DNA of 32,384 bases from Candidatus Helarchaeota archaeon. Lineage in GTDB: Archaea; Asgardarchaeota; Lokiarchaeia; Helarchaeales; RDOG01. The notes under the pieces were generated by a model. That model did no database searches. It saw nothing but the letters and a program-made list of their open reading frames with translations, and was not told the origin of the DNA. Shown in pieces: positions 16,165 through 24,418 of the stretch (position 1 is the first letter of the stretch; each line of letters opens with the position of its first letter). Position numbers and translations under genes: made by a program. The DNA is taken from assembly GCA_029838215.1 (NCBI GenBank), contig JALGVI010000031.1, positions 1 to 32,384 on the forward strand. Reading direction: 5' to 3'.

Positions 16165-17388
16165 TTAATCAATTCTTTTTAATCTTGAGTAAATATTCCT
16201 TAAAAGTCCCCCAATGAATTCAAGTGTCGTTTCATTGGACGAATAAAAGCCTACTGGTGGGTCCTCCTTATCAGAAAATGCGATAAACAAATCGGTACCA
16301 TCCGATGTTATGCCGAACAGGTTTGCATCTTTGTAATTTCGAATTTCGATGTTTAATTGGTTTTTTAGACCGAAGATGGATAATTCATTTTTTTCCAGCG
16401 CAAGAGTCGCTAACCTGATCGATATATTGGATGGACAATTAGCAAGATCTAAATCCTTGACGTGTGGTTCAAAACGTGGAACAAAAATTAATGTATTTCG
16501 TTTTGTTTTCCTTAGAATCGATTTGATCCGTTTCATGCACTCGAGTTCGCCATATGCTACTTGATTTGGAAGTTCACCAGTTAATTTTTCCAAGTCTTTT
16601 TGTAGTTTTTTATTTTGTTCGTTGAGCTCTTCGACTTCCTTTTCCCATTCTTTCATTACCTGCTTGAATTCATCTTGAAGCTTTTTGCGTTCCGCTTCCA
16701 ATCGAGAATCCATTTCTTGTTTTAATTTTTGAAGTTGTTGCTCTTTCTCGGTCAGTTTTTCATGAGATGCTTCACGTTCTTTCATGGAGAGTTTTAACTC
16801 TGTAATCTCGTGTTCCTTTTTGTCCAATTGATCTAAGAGGTCTTGAATTTTTTTTCCTTTGTCATCATGCAAGGCACTCATGTATTTATCTTCGAGTTCC
16901 TTGATTCGTTTTTTAGCTAAATCGAGCTTTCCCCGTTGTTGTAATAAATTTTCGTAAAGAGATTCCAATTTTTCGGTTTTTTCTGCCAACATCTCTTTGA
17001 TTCTGGCACTATTTTTCGTTTCCTCTTGGATTTGTCGTTCTAGATTTTGGATGATGGCATTTTTTTCATCAATCGATTTAAGGGTCGTTTCCAGTTTTTC
17101 AGTGACTTCTTTTAGCCGTTTTTCTTGTGCCTTGAATTTTTCCTGCGTGACCGTATTTTCCATGTAACTTTTCAACTTCTGTTCACTGGCTTCAAGAGCT
17201 TTTCTCAAATCTTCAACTTCCAAGTTAGATTTAAGTTTCTCTTGCATTAACCGCGCAATATCCTTTGCCTTCTTCTGTTTTTCATCATTTAATTCCTTGG
17301 TCAATTCTTTTATCCGCTGATTACGCTTTTTCAGGGCTAATTTCCAGTCCAGAATGTCCGTAGAGCCAATATCATCTTCTAGTTCCAA
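16165..17388 (-). CDS. Long coiled-coil protein with a C-terminal sensor-like domain
   Basis: In this 407-aa protein, residues about 15-275 are an almost continuous Lys/Glu/Leu-rich coiled coil. The last 130 residues form a globular domain with strands such as NTLIFVPRF and LFGITSDGTDLFIAFSD, ending in a helix. The final part recalls the C-terminal domain of FilR1/TrmB-type archaeal regulators, but no DNA-binding wing is seen, so it is not called a transcription factor. It may be a scaffold or tether. The start is TTG at 17388, with an in-frame stop 18 bases upstream and a TATA-like TTTAAATATTAA about 20-30 bases before it. Long coiled coils beside small GTPases are suggestive of effectors, but that is inference. 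Confidence 0.8.
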   Translation of the reverse strand: MELEDDIGSTDILDWKLALKKRNQRIKELTKELNDEKQKKAKDIARLMQEKLKSNLEVEDLRKALEASEQKLKSYMENTVTQEKFKAQEKRLKEVTEKLETTLKSIDEKNAIIQNLERQIQEETKNSARIKEMLAEKTEKLESLYENLLQQRGKLDLAKKRIKELEDKYMSALHDDKGKKIQDLLDQLDKKEHEITELKLSMKEREASHEKLTEKEQQLQKLKQEMDSRLEAERKKLQDEFKQVMKEWEKEVEELNEQNKKLQKDLEKLTGELPNQVAYGELECMKRIKSILRKTKRNTLIFVPRFEPHVKDLDLANCPSNISIRLATLALEKNELSIFGLKNQLNIEIRNYKDANLFGITSDGTDLFIAFSDKEDPPVGFYSSNETTLEFIGGLLRNIYSRLKRID

Positions 17389-17420
17389 AATAGCACGTCC
17401 AAATTAATATTTAAAAAAAA

Positions 17421-17430
17421 TTCACGTGAA
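17421..17430. repeat. 10-bp palindrome upstream of the coiled-coil gene
   Basis: TTCACGTGAA is a perfect palindrome just upstream of the TATA-like stretch of the minus-strand coiled-coil gene (start 17388). The position suits an activator or repressor site, but a single 10-bp palindrome in AT-rich DNA is weak evidence. Confidence 0.25.
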
Positions 17431-17548
17431 CATTGAAATTAATCTTATCATAAGAATATATAATAAATGAGATTTTTATGGGTTAAAAAATTAAATGATT
17501 CAATAATTTAATTGATTTGAGACTTAGAATATTTCGGTGATCTATTTA

Positions 17549-18124
17549 ATGCATATTGACTCAATAAAGGTGAAGAATTACCGTTGTATAAGCAAATTAA
17601 ATTTAGAAAAACTGTCTCCTATAACCGTTTTTGTAGGGAGAAATAATACTGGAAAATCCGCCATATTAGAAGCTATCGCTTTAGCATCAAGTGCTGATGA
17701 TGGGTGGTTTGATAATTTCAATTTTGATATAATAGATTCAATAGTGAGAAAGCGAGGAGGTTGGAACTATACAAATCTACTGATTAAGGTAGGACAGGAA
17801 AGTGCTGAAATTGAAATTTCAGGAAAATCCTTGAAGGGAAATTTAATTATTACTCAAAATAAAGAAAAAATTCCAGAAGATGTTGATTCTTTTATATATT
17901 CAGAATTTCATAGATATCTCGAACAAAACTACTCTAAACATTACAATAGGATGAAAAAATATCTGCAGAAATTCTCTCTAGAACAGAGAAAGGAATGTCT
18001 AAAAATATATGATGACTATTTTTTTTGGCTTAAGAATAACATGGGACAATTAAATACTTTTAATTTTATCCTTGACCAAATTCATCACGATGTAGAAACT
18101 CAAGTGGTACCGATACAGACTTGA
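17549..18124 (+). pseudogene. N-terminal fragment of an AAA/OLD-like ATPase
   Basis: The 191-aa product starts like AAA_15/OLD-family ATPases (IDSIKVKNYRCISKL, then Walker A GRNNTGKS), but the frame ends long before the Walker B and signature regions. Family members are usually at least twice as long, so this is a 5' fragment. From about base 18070 its frame runs over the antisense of another truncated gene, so the last ~17 residues are not ATPase sequence. Such ATPases occur in defence, DNA-repair and mobile modules. Codon use is more AT-rich than in the neighbours, consistent with transferred DNA. ATG 17549 is chosen; GTG 17537 is possible. Confidence 0.65.
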
Positions 18125-18302
18125 GAAAATTCTTCCACGCTTTTTTTTCTCCAAACACGCCATAAGACAGTCCACAAAGCTTACAACCATACGTGCTGGG
18201 TCTAAAAGTCTTGTGAAAAGAATCGATCAAGGAATTGATTCTCCCCGAGTCAGCATTCCATACAAAAACGATAGTTGAATCAAGTTCACTCGTTCCACTC
18301 AT
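18069..18302 (-). pseudogene. N-terminal fragment of a conserved family with NADSG and TYxCxLC motifs
   Basis: The 78-aa frame contains FVWNADSG, STYGCKLCGLSYGVFGEKKAW and FLHRDEF, which I recognise as a conserved family of unknown function (normally longer). Sequence stops matching right after HRDEF, near base 18077, where the fragment of the convergent ATPase begins. The promoter is intact: TTTATAAA at 18326-18333 is about 27 bases before the ATG, so the message would be leaderless. The gene therefore appears truncated at its 3' end by the event that brought in the ATPase fragment, or by an assembly join. Confidence 0.6.
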
Positions 18303-18325
18303 GTTATTATTTTAAGACGTCACAA

Positions 18326-18348
18326 TTTATAAAACATCGTTATGTTTT
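18326..18348 (-). promoter_or_regulatory. TATA box with an overlapping inverted repeat
   Basis: TTTATAAA (18326-18333) is placed for leaderless transcription of the minus-strand fragment at 18302. It overlaps AAAACAT-CGTT-ATGTTTT (18331-18348), a perfect 7-bp inverted repeat that could be an operator over the TATA/BRE region. Confidence 0.4.
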
Positions 18349-18446
18349 GGTCCGTCTTTTCGATTTTTTTTAACGATTTTTGGCAATGATCCCTGCTCGT
18401 TTCCCAGGAGATGAAAAATGGAAAAATACTAATTCAACGAAAATGG

Positions 18447-18456
18447 AATATATAAA
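18447..18456 (+). promoter_or_regulatory. TATA box of iorB
   Basis: AATATATAAA is centred 22 bases before the first and 25 before the second of two in-frame ATGs (18474, 18477), so the message is leaderless or nearly so. The spacing slightly favours the second ATG. Confidence 0.5.
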
Positions 18457-18473
18457 AAAAAGACTGAACAGCC

Positions 18474-19328
18474 ATGATGAAAGAAGAATATAACATCATC
18501 TTGACGGGAACAGGAGGCCAGGGAGTTTTATTAAGTTCGAATATTCTTGGCTGGTCGGCCTTGCAAAGTGGATATCAGGTTAGAGCCGCAGAAACACACG
18601 GAATGGCACAGCGAGGTGGCTCAGTCATCGTGCACCTGCGATTTGGGAAGAAAGTTCAGTCTCCTTTGGTAAAAACAGGCAACGCTGATGTGATTTTGGC
18701 ATTTGAATTAGCCGAATCTTTGAGAAATGCAAGATATCTTCGACATGATGGCTTGGCAATCATAAATCAGCAGATTAGCATTCCCCCAATAATATATGCA
18801 TCGCAGAAAATACAGCTTGATCAGGCTAAATGCATGACCGGATGCAACAATTGCATTTCTGCCTGTGAGTTAAGTTATGTCATTAATCCAAAACATTATT
18901 TTCCCGTGCTTCCAACTCGATCCCCTTTGGCAGTCATTAATGGGGAGTGCAGGCTTTACGCCGAATATTGTACAGGTTGTGGCAATTGTATTGATGCATG
19001 CCCGCAACAAGCCCTTGCTTTTAAAGATCAAGAAATTCGATATCCATCACGTTTTCAAATCGAAGAACGATTCAAAAAAATCACGTCACGTTATTATATA
19101 GTTCCTGCTTCATACATGGCTTTTAAACTTGGAAATATCCGAGCTACAAACGTGTTCATGGTAGGTATTCTTATAGGAACCAACCAAGTTCCAATATCTC
19201 CCGAAATCATAAAAGACAACCTTGAAAATTTAATAAAGGCAAAATTTCGGGATTTAAATCTAAAAGCATTCGAAAAAGGAATGAACATGGGTAAAAAAAT
19301 CTCGGAAAACATCCAGAGATCCCACTAA
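18474..19328 (+). CDS. iorB: Indolepyruvate ferredoxin oxidoreductase beta subunit with an inserted ferredoxin-like module
   Basis: This 284-aa protein is the gamma-type subunit of the enzyme that oxidises aryl pyruvates to aryl-acetyl-CoA with ferredoxin. The N-terminus (TGTGGQGVLL, ETHGMAQRGGSV, ADVILAFE) and C-terminus (KLGNIRATNVFMVG) are typical IorB. Between them, residues about 112-188 hold an extra Cys-rich piece: C120-x3-C124-x2-C127-x3-C131, then C159 and the canonical C166-x2-C169-x2-C172-x3-C176-P. This should bind one or two [4Fe-4S] clusters. Ordinary IorB is about 200 aa and lacks it. The partner iorA is convergent at 20083-21951 with a GTPase between, so the subunits are transcribed separately. 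Confidence 0.92.
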   Translation: MMKEEYNIILTGTGGQGVLLSSNILGWSALQSGYQVRAAETHGMAQRGGSVIVHLRFGKKVQSPLVKTGNADVILAFELAESLRNARYLRHDGLAIINQQISIPPIIYASQKIQLDQAKCMTGCNNCISACELSYVINPKHYFPVLPTRSPLAVINGECRLYAEYCTGCGNCIDACPQQALAFKDQEIRYPSRFQIEERFKKITSRYYIVPASYMAFKLGNIRATNVFMVGILIGTNQVPISPEIIKDNLENLIKAKFRDLNLKAFEKGMNMGKKISENIQRSH

Positions 19329-19333
19329 AAGTA

Positions 19334-19342
19334 TTTTTTTTT
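19334..19342 (+). terminator. Oligo-T terminator after iorB
   Basis: A run of nine T, followed by a further T-rich stretch to 19351, starts six bases after the iorB stop, as expected for an archaeal U-tract terminator. Confidence 0.5.
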
Positions 19343-19483
19343 CAAATTTTTAAATTTCAAGTTGAAATCGTTCATAAAAACTAATAAGAGAGAATCTCAA
19401 AATTGGTAATTATCGTTGTAAATAGTTTCAGATTTCGCATGATTCTCTAAAAAATGGTCGAATCAAGGACTTGAAGTGATATC

Positions 19484-20044
19484 ATGGAATCTTCCCAAAA
19501 ATTATATCGATATAAGATGGTTCTTTTTGGAAATATGGGAGTGGGGAAGACTTCATTGGTGGAACGTTATATCAACAATAAATTTGAAGAAAACTATCTA
19601 AGCACGCTGGGCTACAATGTATACGAAAAGCAATTCTTTTTTGAAGAAGGCATTACTATTTCCTTGTTAATATATGACATTGGTGGGCAGGAAAAATTCA
19701 GAGATTTAAGAAAACGATATGCCCATGGTGCAAACACGGCCTTTATCGTCTTTGATATTACCAATGAGGAATCCTTCAACGCAACGTTACAATGGAAAGA
19801 AAATTTATTCGAATTCGCAGGGGAGATACCATTTATTCTGATTGGAAATAAATCAGATTTGGGAACACGTAGGAGAGTCTCAAAAGAACAGGTGACGCAG
19901 ATTGCATACGACGTGGGTGCAATTGACTTTATCGAGACCTCCGCAAAAACAGGGGAGAAAGTCGAAGAAGCATTTCGGCAATTAACAATATACACGTACA
20001 AATCATACGTTTCGGGTGCCTACAAATCCAAAAACGACACTTGA
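19484..20044 (+). CDS. Rab-like small GTPase
   Basis: This 186-aa GTPase has G1 GNMGVGKT, G2 Thr in YLSTLGYN, G3 YDIGGQEKF, G4 NKSD and G5 TSAKTGE. Unlike the three Trp-type GTPases here, it keeps Glu after the catalytic Gln and an aromatic Phe, as in Rab/Ran; its G3 has GG instead of AG. The C-terminus is Lys/Ser/Asp-rich with no Cys. GAAGTGA lies a few bases before the ATG. It sits between convergent iorB and iorA, with T-tract terminators on both sides, so it is its own transcription unit. Confidence 0.93.
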   Translation: MESSQKLYRYKMVLFGNMGVGKTSLVERYINNKFEENYLSTLGYNVYEKQFFFEEGITISLLIYDIGGQEKFRDLRKRYAHGANTAFIVFDITNEESFNATLQWKENLFEFAGEIPFILIGNKSDLGTRRRVSKEQVTQIAYDVGAIDFIETSAKTGEKVEEAFRQLTIYTYKSYVSGAYKSKNDT

Positions 20045-20066
20045 TCAAATGCTTCATCGCAATTCA

Positions 20067-20077
20067 TTTTTTTTTTT
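20067..20077 (+). terminator. Oligo-T terminator after the Rab-like GTPase
   Basis: Eleven consecutive T residues lie 23 bases past the GTPase stop, in the 38-base gap before the convergent iorA stop. Confidence 0.5.
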
Positions 20078-20082
20078 GAGTT

Positions 20083-21951
20083 TCATTGCTCCTTCCGTCT
20101 TATTGCTTTTTCAGGACAAACCTCAACGCAAACACCACAACCGACACATTGAGTTTCATCAATAAAAACCAATTTACCGTCGGTTGTAATCGGAGGACAA
20201 CCAAATGATGTCATGCAAATCCGGCATCCCGTGCATTTCTCAGAATCTATGAAATATGGAATTATGTCCTTGCCTTTTATTTCCAAGAGTGAACAGGAAT
20301 GACGTGCCACGATCAGACCCGGTCCTCTATCTTGACCCATCCACTCGACTGCGTCAAGGATTGCTTGCAGGCTTGTATTTAGATCATAGGTATCCACGAT
20401 TTTAATAAAGTCCAAGCCAAAACTTTCCCCAATTTTCTCTACATGAATCATTTTTGAAGGCGTGCCGTCTAACATTATTCCCGTGCCAGGATGCGGCTGA
20501 AATCCCGTCATTGCAGTCGTGAGATTATCCAAAACGACAACAATGATGTTTGATTTATTATAAACGAGATTTGCAAGAGATGGAATGCCAGAATGAAAAA
20601 AGGTTGAATCACCAAGTAGGGCGAAGATGGGTTTTTCTTCCCCTGCTTTTCGCAAGCCATTTGCCATGCCAATCGATCCTCCCATGCATAAACAAGTATC
20701 AATTGTTTCTAATGGAGGAAAAAAGCCAAGCGTGTAGCAACCAATGTCTGAACTGAAGATGAATTTCTTTCCCGTTACTTGTTCACCAGCTTTTAAAGCA
20801 TAGAAAAATGCTCTATGAGGACAACCTGCACAAAGGACGGGTGGACGTGGTGGAGCCTTAATGGGATATTGACTGACTTCTAAAGATAATTCTTTACCCA
20901 AATAACGTGATAGAGCGTCACTCACGATTCTAGGAGTTAATTCTCCATTTCTGGGAAAAACCGATTTTCCGATAATTTTTATCGAGGGATTTACATCCTT
21001 CGCAACTCGATTCACGTGTTCTTCAATAAACGGTTCCAATTCTTCGATGACAACAACCATGTCTAATTTTGAAATAAATTTTTGAATCAGTTTATCAGGT
21101 GGCGGAAATGTCACGCCTATTTTCAAATATGGGATTGCATCCCACAAGTCATGTTGGTTCATCACATCCTCAATATAGGCATTTGAGACCCCCGAGCCAA
21201 TAATACCCCATCTTTCACTGCCATCATGTAATTGATTAAATGGTAATTCATTCACGATCTCCTGAAGAATTTCAAGTCGCTTCAATAGCTCAATTCTATA
21301 AATGCGAGCATTAATGGGAAGAAATGTCCAGCGCCGTCGATCAAAATCAAACTTACCGCTTGGTTTTATCGGGAGCAACGGACCGAGAGTAATATCCCCG
21401 CGTGAATGAGAAAGACGCGTCGTGGATCTCAAAATTACCAAGGTCTCATATTTCTCGGAAAATTCAAATGCAAACTTGGTCATCATTTTCGCTTCCATCA
21501 CGTTTGAAGGCTCGAAAACGGGAACCAATGCTGCCCTAGCAAGAAGCCGTGTGTCTTGCTCGTTCTGAGAACTATATGCATTTGGATCGTCTGCACAAAT
21601 TACCACGAACCCTCCCTTCGCACCCGCATATGCGGCGGTCATGAAAGCATCCATTGCAACATTCAGTCCAACGTGCTTCATTACCGCAGTAGCACGGACA
21701 CCCGCCATTGCAGCACCAAATGCGCATTCAAAACCCACTTTTTCATTTATGCCCCACTCAACATGCATCTCAGGACACGTTTTAGCAATTCTTGCAAGAG
21801 CTTCAACAATTTCCGTAGAAGGCGTACCCGGATATCCTGAAGCCACGCGGACTCCCGCTTCGAAGCACCCTCTAGCGATGGCTTCATTCCCAAGTACAAA
21901 AATCTTTTTGTGTGGTTCGTTTAAAGCATAAGGCACGGTCAATTTTTCCAC
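20083..21951 (-). CDS. iorA: Indolepyruvate ferredoxin oxidoreductase alpha subunit
   Basis: This 622-aa subunit holds the thiamine-diphosphate sites and ferredoxin domain of the aryl-pyruvate:ferredoxin oxidoreductase. The N-terminal pyrimidine-binding domain (GNEAIARGCFEAGVRVASGYPGTPS split over residues 21-45, EWGINEKVGFE) is followed by a TPP-binding domain (CAGCPHRAFFYAL, SSDIGCYTLGF, GDSTFFHSG) and a C-terminal 2[4Fe-4S] module (CTGCRICMTSFGCP, CVGCGVCVEVCP). All expected parts are present and the length is normal. The GTG at 21951 is the first start; AGGTGGA overlaps it and would better serve a TTG three codons later, giving a protein beginning MTVPYALNEP. Function in peptide fermentation is established for the family. 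Confidence 0.95.
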   Translation of the reverse strand: MEKLTVPYALNEPHKKIFVLGNEAIARGCFEAGVRVASGYPGTPSTEIVEALARIAKTCPEMHVEWGINEKVGFECAFGAAMAGVRATAVMKHVGLNVAMDAFMTAAYAGAKGGFVVICADDPNAYSSQNEQDTRLLARAALVPVFEPSNVMEAKMMTKFAFEFSEKYETLVILRSTTRLSHSRGDITLGPLLPIKPSGKFDFDRRRWTFLPINARIYRIELLKRLEILQEIVNELPFNQLHDGSERWGIIGSGVSNAYIEDVMNQHDLWDAIPYLKIGVTFPPPDKLIQKFISKLDMVVVIEELEPFIEEHVNRVAKDVNPSIKIIGKSVFPRNGELTPRIVSDALSRYLGKELSLEVSQYPIKAPPRPPVLCAGCPHRAFFYALKAGEQVTGKKFIFSSDIGCYTLGFFPPLETIDTCLCMGGSIGMANGLRKAGEEKPIFALLGDSTFFHSGIPSLANLVYNKSNIIVVVLDNLTTAMTGFQPHPGTGIMLDGTPSKMIHVEKIGESFGLDFIKIVDTYDLNTSLQAILDAVEWMGQDRGPGLIVARHSCSLLEIKGKDIIPYFIDSEKCTGCRICMTSFGCPPITTDGKLVFIDETQCVGCGVCVEVCPEKAIRRKEQ

Positions 21952-22057
21952 CTAAATTATAGAGGATCATTCAATACAACAATTAGCGAAAAAAGAAATA
22001 AATAAGCTAGCAAATGATTGAAAGAATAATATCCAAACAAATTAACGAGGAACAAAG

Positions 22058-22858
22058 ATGAAAATTAATAAGACTTTGTTATATTTAGTCCTGTTTTTTG
22101 CAGTCTACGGAGTGATTCTTGCAATCCCTTATCTCGAAGGTTATTTATTTATCCCAATTACTCTTGCCGAGTCATTCACGTTTCAAGTTGTCGTCATGAG
22201 CATAAAGCTCAGCACTCTTTTAGAGTTATTCTTGGTTGCTCCTGCCACGGGAACAATCTTGATCTTATTATACGATGAGATCCGGAAATCACCGTGCACT
22301 TCCGAAAAATACTTGCAAATTTTAAGAATTCTACTGGTAGTTTTTGCTACCACGATGTATAATGGTATTGGAGTTCATTTTGCGGCTAATTTTGCAGAAA
22401 GTATCTCTGGTGCAGTTGTTAATCCGGCGAATAAAGACTTGATTATCTATTTCATGGATGAAATAGTGGGACACAAGTTGATCCATTTTGGAATGTTTGG
22501 TTGTTTTGTCGTGTTTCTCTGGCTCCAGTATTTCCATCCACAAGAAGAAATCGCACGGCTGGATATTGCCCTCCATCTAGTTGCGGCAATAATAATCGGC
22601 ATCGTTTTTGCATTTGCACTCATTGAAGGGCAAGCTGCTTTCGATCTTCTAATAATGAACTCGGTCTTGATTGGAGCTTTAATATTTTCAATAAAAAAAT
22701 ACGGAATAGAACTCCGGAAAAACCAAGTGTTCTTGTTCGAATTGAGTTTCGCTGCCACGCAGATTCCAGTCATCTTGATATGGTGGATCATCACGGGGAT
22801 GCTATTGGGATTTCAACCCGTCTATCCATTTATTTATCAATATCATTTCTTTTTTTAG
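22058..22858 (+). CDS. Seven-helix membrane protein of unknown function
   Basis: This 266-aa protein has about seven predicted transmembrane helices spread over its length. Polar residues lie in or near helices: GIGVHFAANFAES, DEIVGHKLIHFG and a conserved-looking Glu in ALIEGQAAF. Buried His/Glu/Asp could form a metal or proton site, but no family is recognised. GAGG at 22047-22050 lies seven bases before the ATG. Its last 29 bases overlap the 3' end of the convergent flavodoxin-type gene, so the ends are tightly packed. Confidence 0.7.
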   Translation: MKINKTLLYLVLFFAVYGVILAIPYLEGYLFIPITLAESFTFQVVVMSIKLSTLLELFLVAPATGTILILLYDEIRKSPCTSEKYLQILRILLVVFATTMYNGIGVHFAANFAESISGAVVNPANKDLIIYFMDEIVGHKLIHFGMFGCFVVFLWLQYFHPQEEIARLDIALHLVAAIIIGIVFAFALIEGQAAFDLLIMNSVLIGALIFSIKKYGIELRKNQVFLFELSFAATQIPVILIWWIITGMLLGFQPVYPFIYQYHFFF

Positions 22859-24248
22859 CCGACTTTTCCATCTCGGCTTTTTCTTTTTTGAGAACTTTTT
22901 GATGCGGTCGGATCATGAAAGGGATTATTTTATCATAAAAAATTTCCCTGAAACGGGCTGATTTTGACATCAAGATCAAAATTCGCTCCGCAATAGGTGG
23001 TTTTTTCGGAAAATCATAAAAGCCGTGCCTTTTATAATAGCGATGATCTGCCTGAAACGGTACTCTGAGCCGACCATAAATACAGTCCCTAAAAACCTTC
23101 AATCCGCCAATGGCCAGAAAAGTCATGGGCGTGAAATATTTCATTTCATGATACTTGACGACCTTTTTTGCAAGGTTTTCAAGCAAGGCATCTACATGAG
23201 TCGAATCACCAAATTCATCCGTTACGATGTCCGCCAATTTCGCTTCCTGGCTTTCAAAATAAACTTGAAAGATTTGCACTAAATTTGGAACCTGACCCAA
23301 TGGTCCCGAAATGATCACTCCAATGGTTTTTCCTTTAAGAGTGGGCATGTGCGTGTTGTAAAAACTCCTATCAAAATACAACTTCCATCGCGAAGACAAA
23401 TATCTATCCTTTAGTGTTCCCGCAAGCACCAAGATGTCGGCAGTCTTTATCTTTGAATCATAGAATTCCATGTATTCATCTTTTCCATGATAAGCGCAAA
23501 TATTAGTTATTCCACACCTAATGCAGCCCAAGCATCCTCCTTTTATGTCGATATTATGTAGATTCACAACTTCTACTTCAGATGAAAATGAGCCCTTAAA
23601 TTTGTTTATCATCTTGCCCAAATTTGTTTCAGTGTTTTCCAAGTCCGTGAGTATTAGCAATTTTTTGCCGGAAAGATCAATTTTTCCATTTTTCTCCCCT
23701 GGAACGTAATCAAACTGCCGCTTTTCTAATGGAGGAAACCACTTCGTTGTCGGGACTTTCGATTCGATGGCATTAAAAAAGACAGCTCCAAACGAAATTA
23801 ACCGGTCACGTTCGTTTTTATCCATCAAGTCATACATGTCGGCAGCAAAGAAATCCACGTATTTCATGTTTAAGTCATCGCAGATGGCACGAATATAATT
23901 ATGAGCAGTATGATCAAAGAAATGAATGGATGTTGAGATGGCAGCAGTATACTTTCCTTTAAAAACATTCTCAACGCCACGTTCGAAAATAAGTTCAATA
24001 AATCGTTTATAATTCGAGTGAACAAGGCATACATAAACTGGAAAGCCCCATAAAACACCATCTGAAGTTTTAATTTTATCAATAACTTCATTGAATGCAT
24101 TTTGATTTTTCTCAAGCCTTGGAAGCGATTGAGCCACGTGCACGATGTTAAAATCATGATGTGGAAATTTTAACTGCAGGTATTGAACAGATTGCATTGT
24201 GGCACTCATCGATCCCTTTGGGCTTCCATTAAGAACACAAATCTTCAT
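22830..24248 (-). CDS. Tandem flavodoxin-fold protein, NADPH-dependent FMN reductase-like
   Basis: This 472-aa protein appears to hold two flavodoxin-like domains. The first (about 1-170) begins MKICVLNGSPKGSMSAT, the FMN phosphate loop, and includes WGFPVYVCLVHSNYKRFIE. The second (about 195-360) has LLILTDLENTETNLGKM, a Cys cluster GGCLGCIRCGITNIC as in iron-sulfur flavoproteins and FMN reductases, and GTLKDRYLSSRWKLYFDR. The remaining 110 residues are basic and helical. Single-domain members are about 180-250 aa, so this is a duplication or fusion. The likely role is flavin-dependent electron transfer; the donor and acceptor are unknown. GGTGATT precedes the ATG at 24248. Confidence 0.82.
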   Translation of the reverse strand: MKICVLNGSPKGSMSATMQSVQYLQLKFPHHDFNIVHVAQSLPRLEKNQNAFNEVIDKIKTSDGVLWGFPVYVCLVHSNYKRFIELIFERGVENVFKGKYTAAISTSIHFFDHTAHNYIRAICDDLNMKYVDFFAADMYDLMDKNERDRLISFGAVFFNAIESKVPTTKWFPPLEKRQFDYVPGEKNGKIDLSGKKLLILTDLENTETNLGKMINKFKGSFSSEVEVVNLHNIDIKGGCLGCIRCGITNICAYHGKDEYMEFYDSKIKTADILVLAGTLKDRYLSSRWKLYFDRSFYNTHMPTLKGKTIGVIISGPLGQVPNLVQIFQVYFESQEAKLADIVTDEFGDSTHVDALLENLAKKVVKYHEMKYFTPMTFLAIGGLKVFRDCIYGRLRVPFQADHRYYKRHGFYDFPKKPPIAERILILMSKSARFREIFYDKIIPFMIRPHQKVLKKEKAEMEKSAKKRNDIDK

Positions 24249-24380
24249 GACGGAATCACCGATGATTAACCTTGAATTGAAATCACCTAGAAAAAAACAA
24301 ATCCGTTTTTTTATTTAAAACAAGTTTCAGAAAACTCCTAATTAACATTTGGCAATTTGCAAAGACAAAAATCCTTAAAC

Positions 24381-24388
24381 TTAATATA
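24381..24388 (+). promoter_or_regulatory. TATA box of the longin/zinc-ribbon and GTPase unit
   Basis: TTAATATA is centred about 34 bases before the ATG at 24419, giving a very short leader for the two-gene unit. Confidence 0.4.
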
Positions 24389-24418
24389 CCGCTTGAGCTA
24401 TTATATGACTTGATTATC

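Noticed and set aside
18388..18495. 35-codon ORF overlapping the iorB start
   Set aside because: It spans the iorB TATA box and start codon, so translating it would conflict with the leaderless iorB message; there is no promoter for it.
19389..19448. 8-bp inverted repeat AGAGAATC / GATTCTCT with a 44-base gap
   Set aside because: Short half-sites and a long spacer in AT-rich DNA are expected by chance; it is not aligned with a promoter element.
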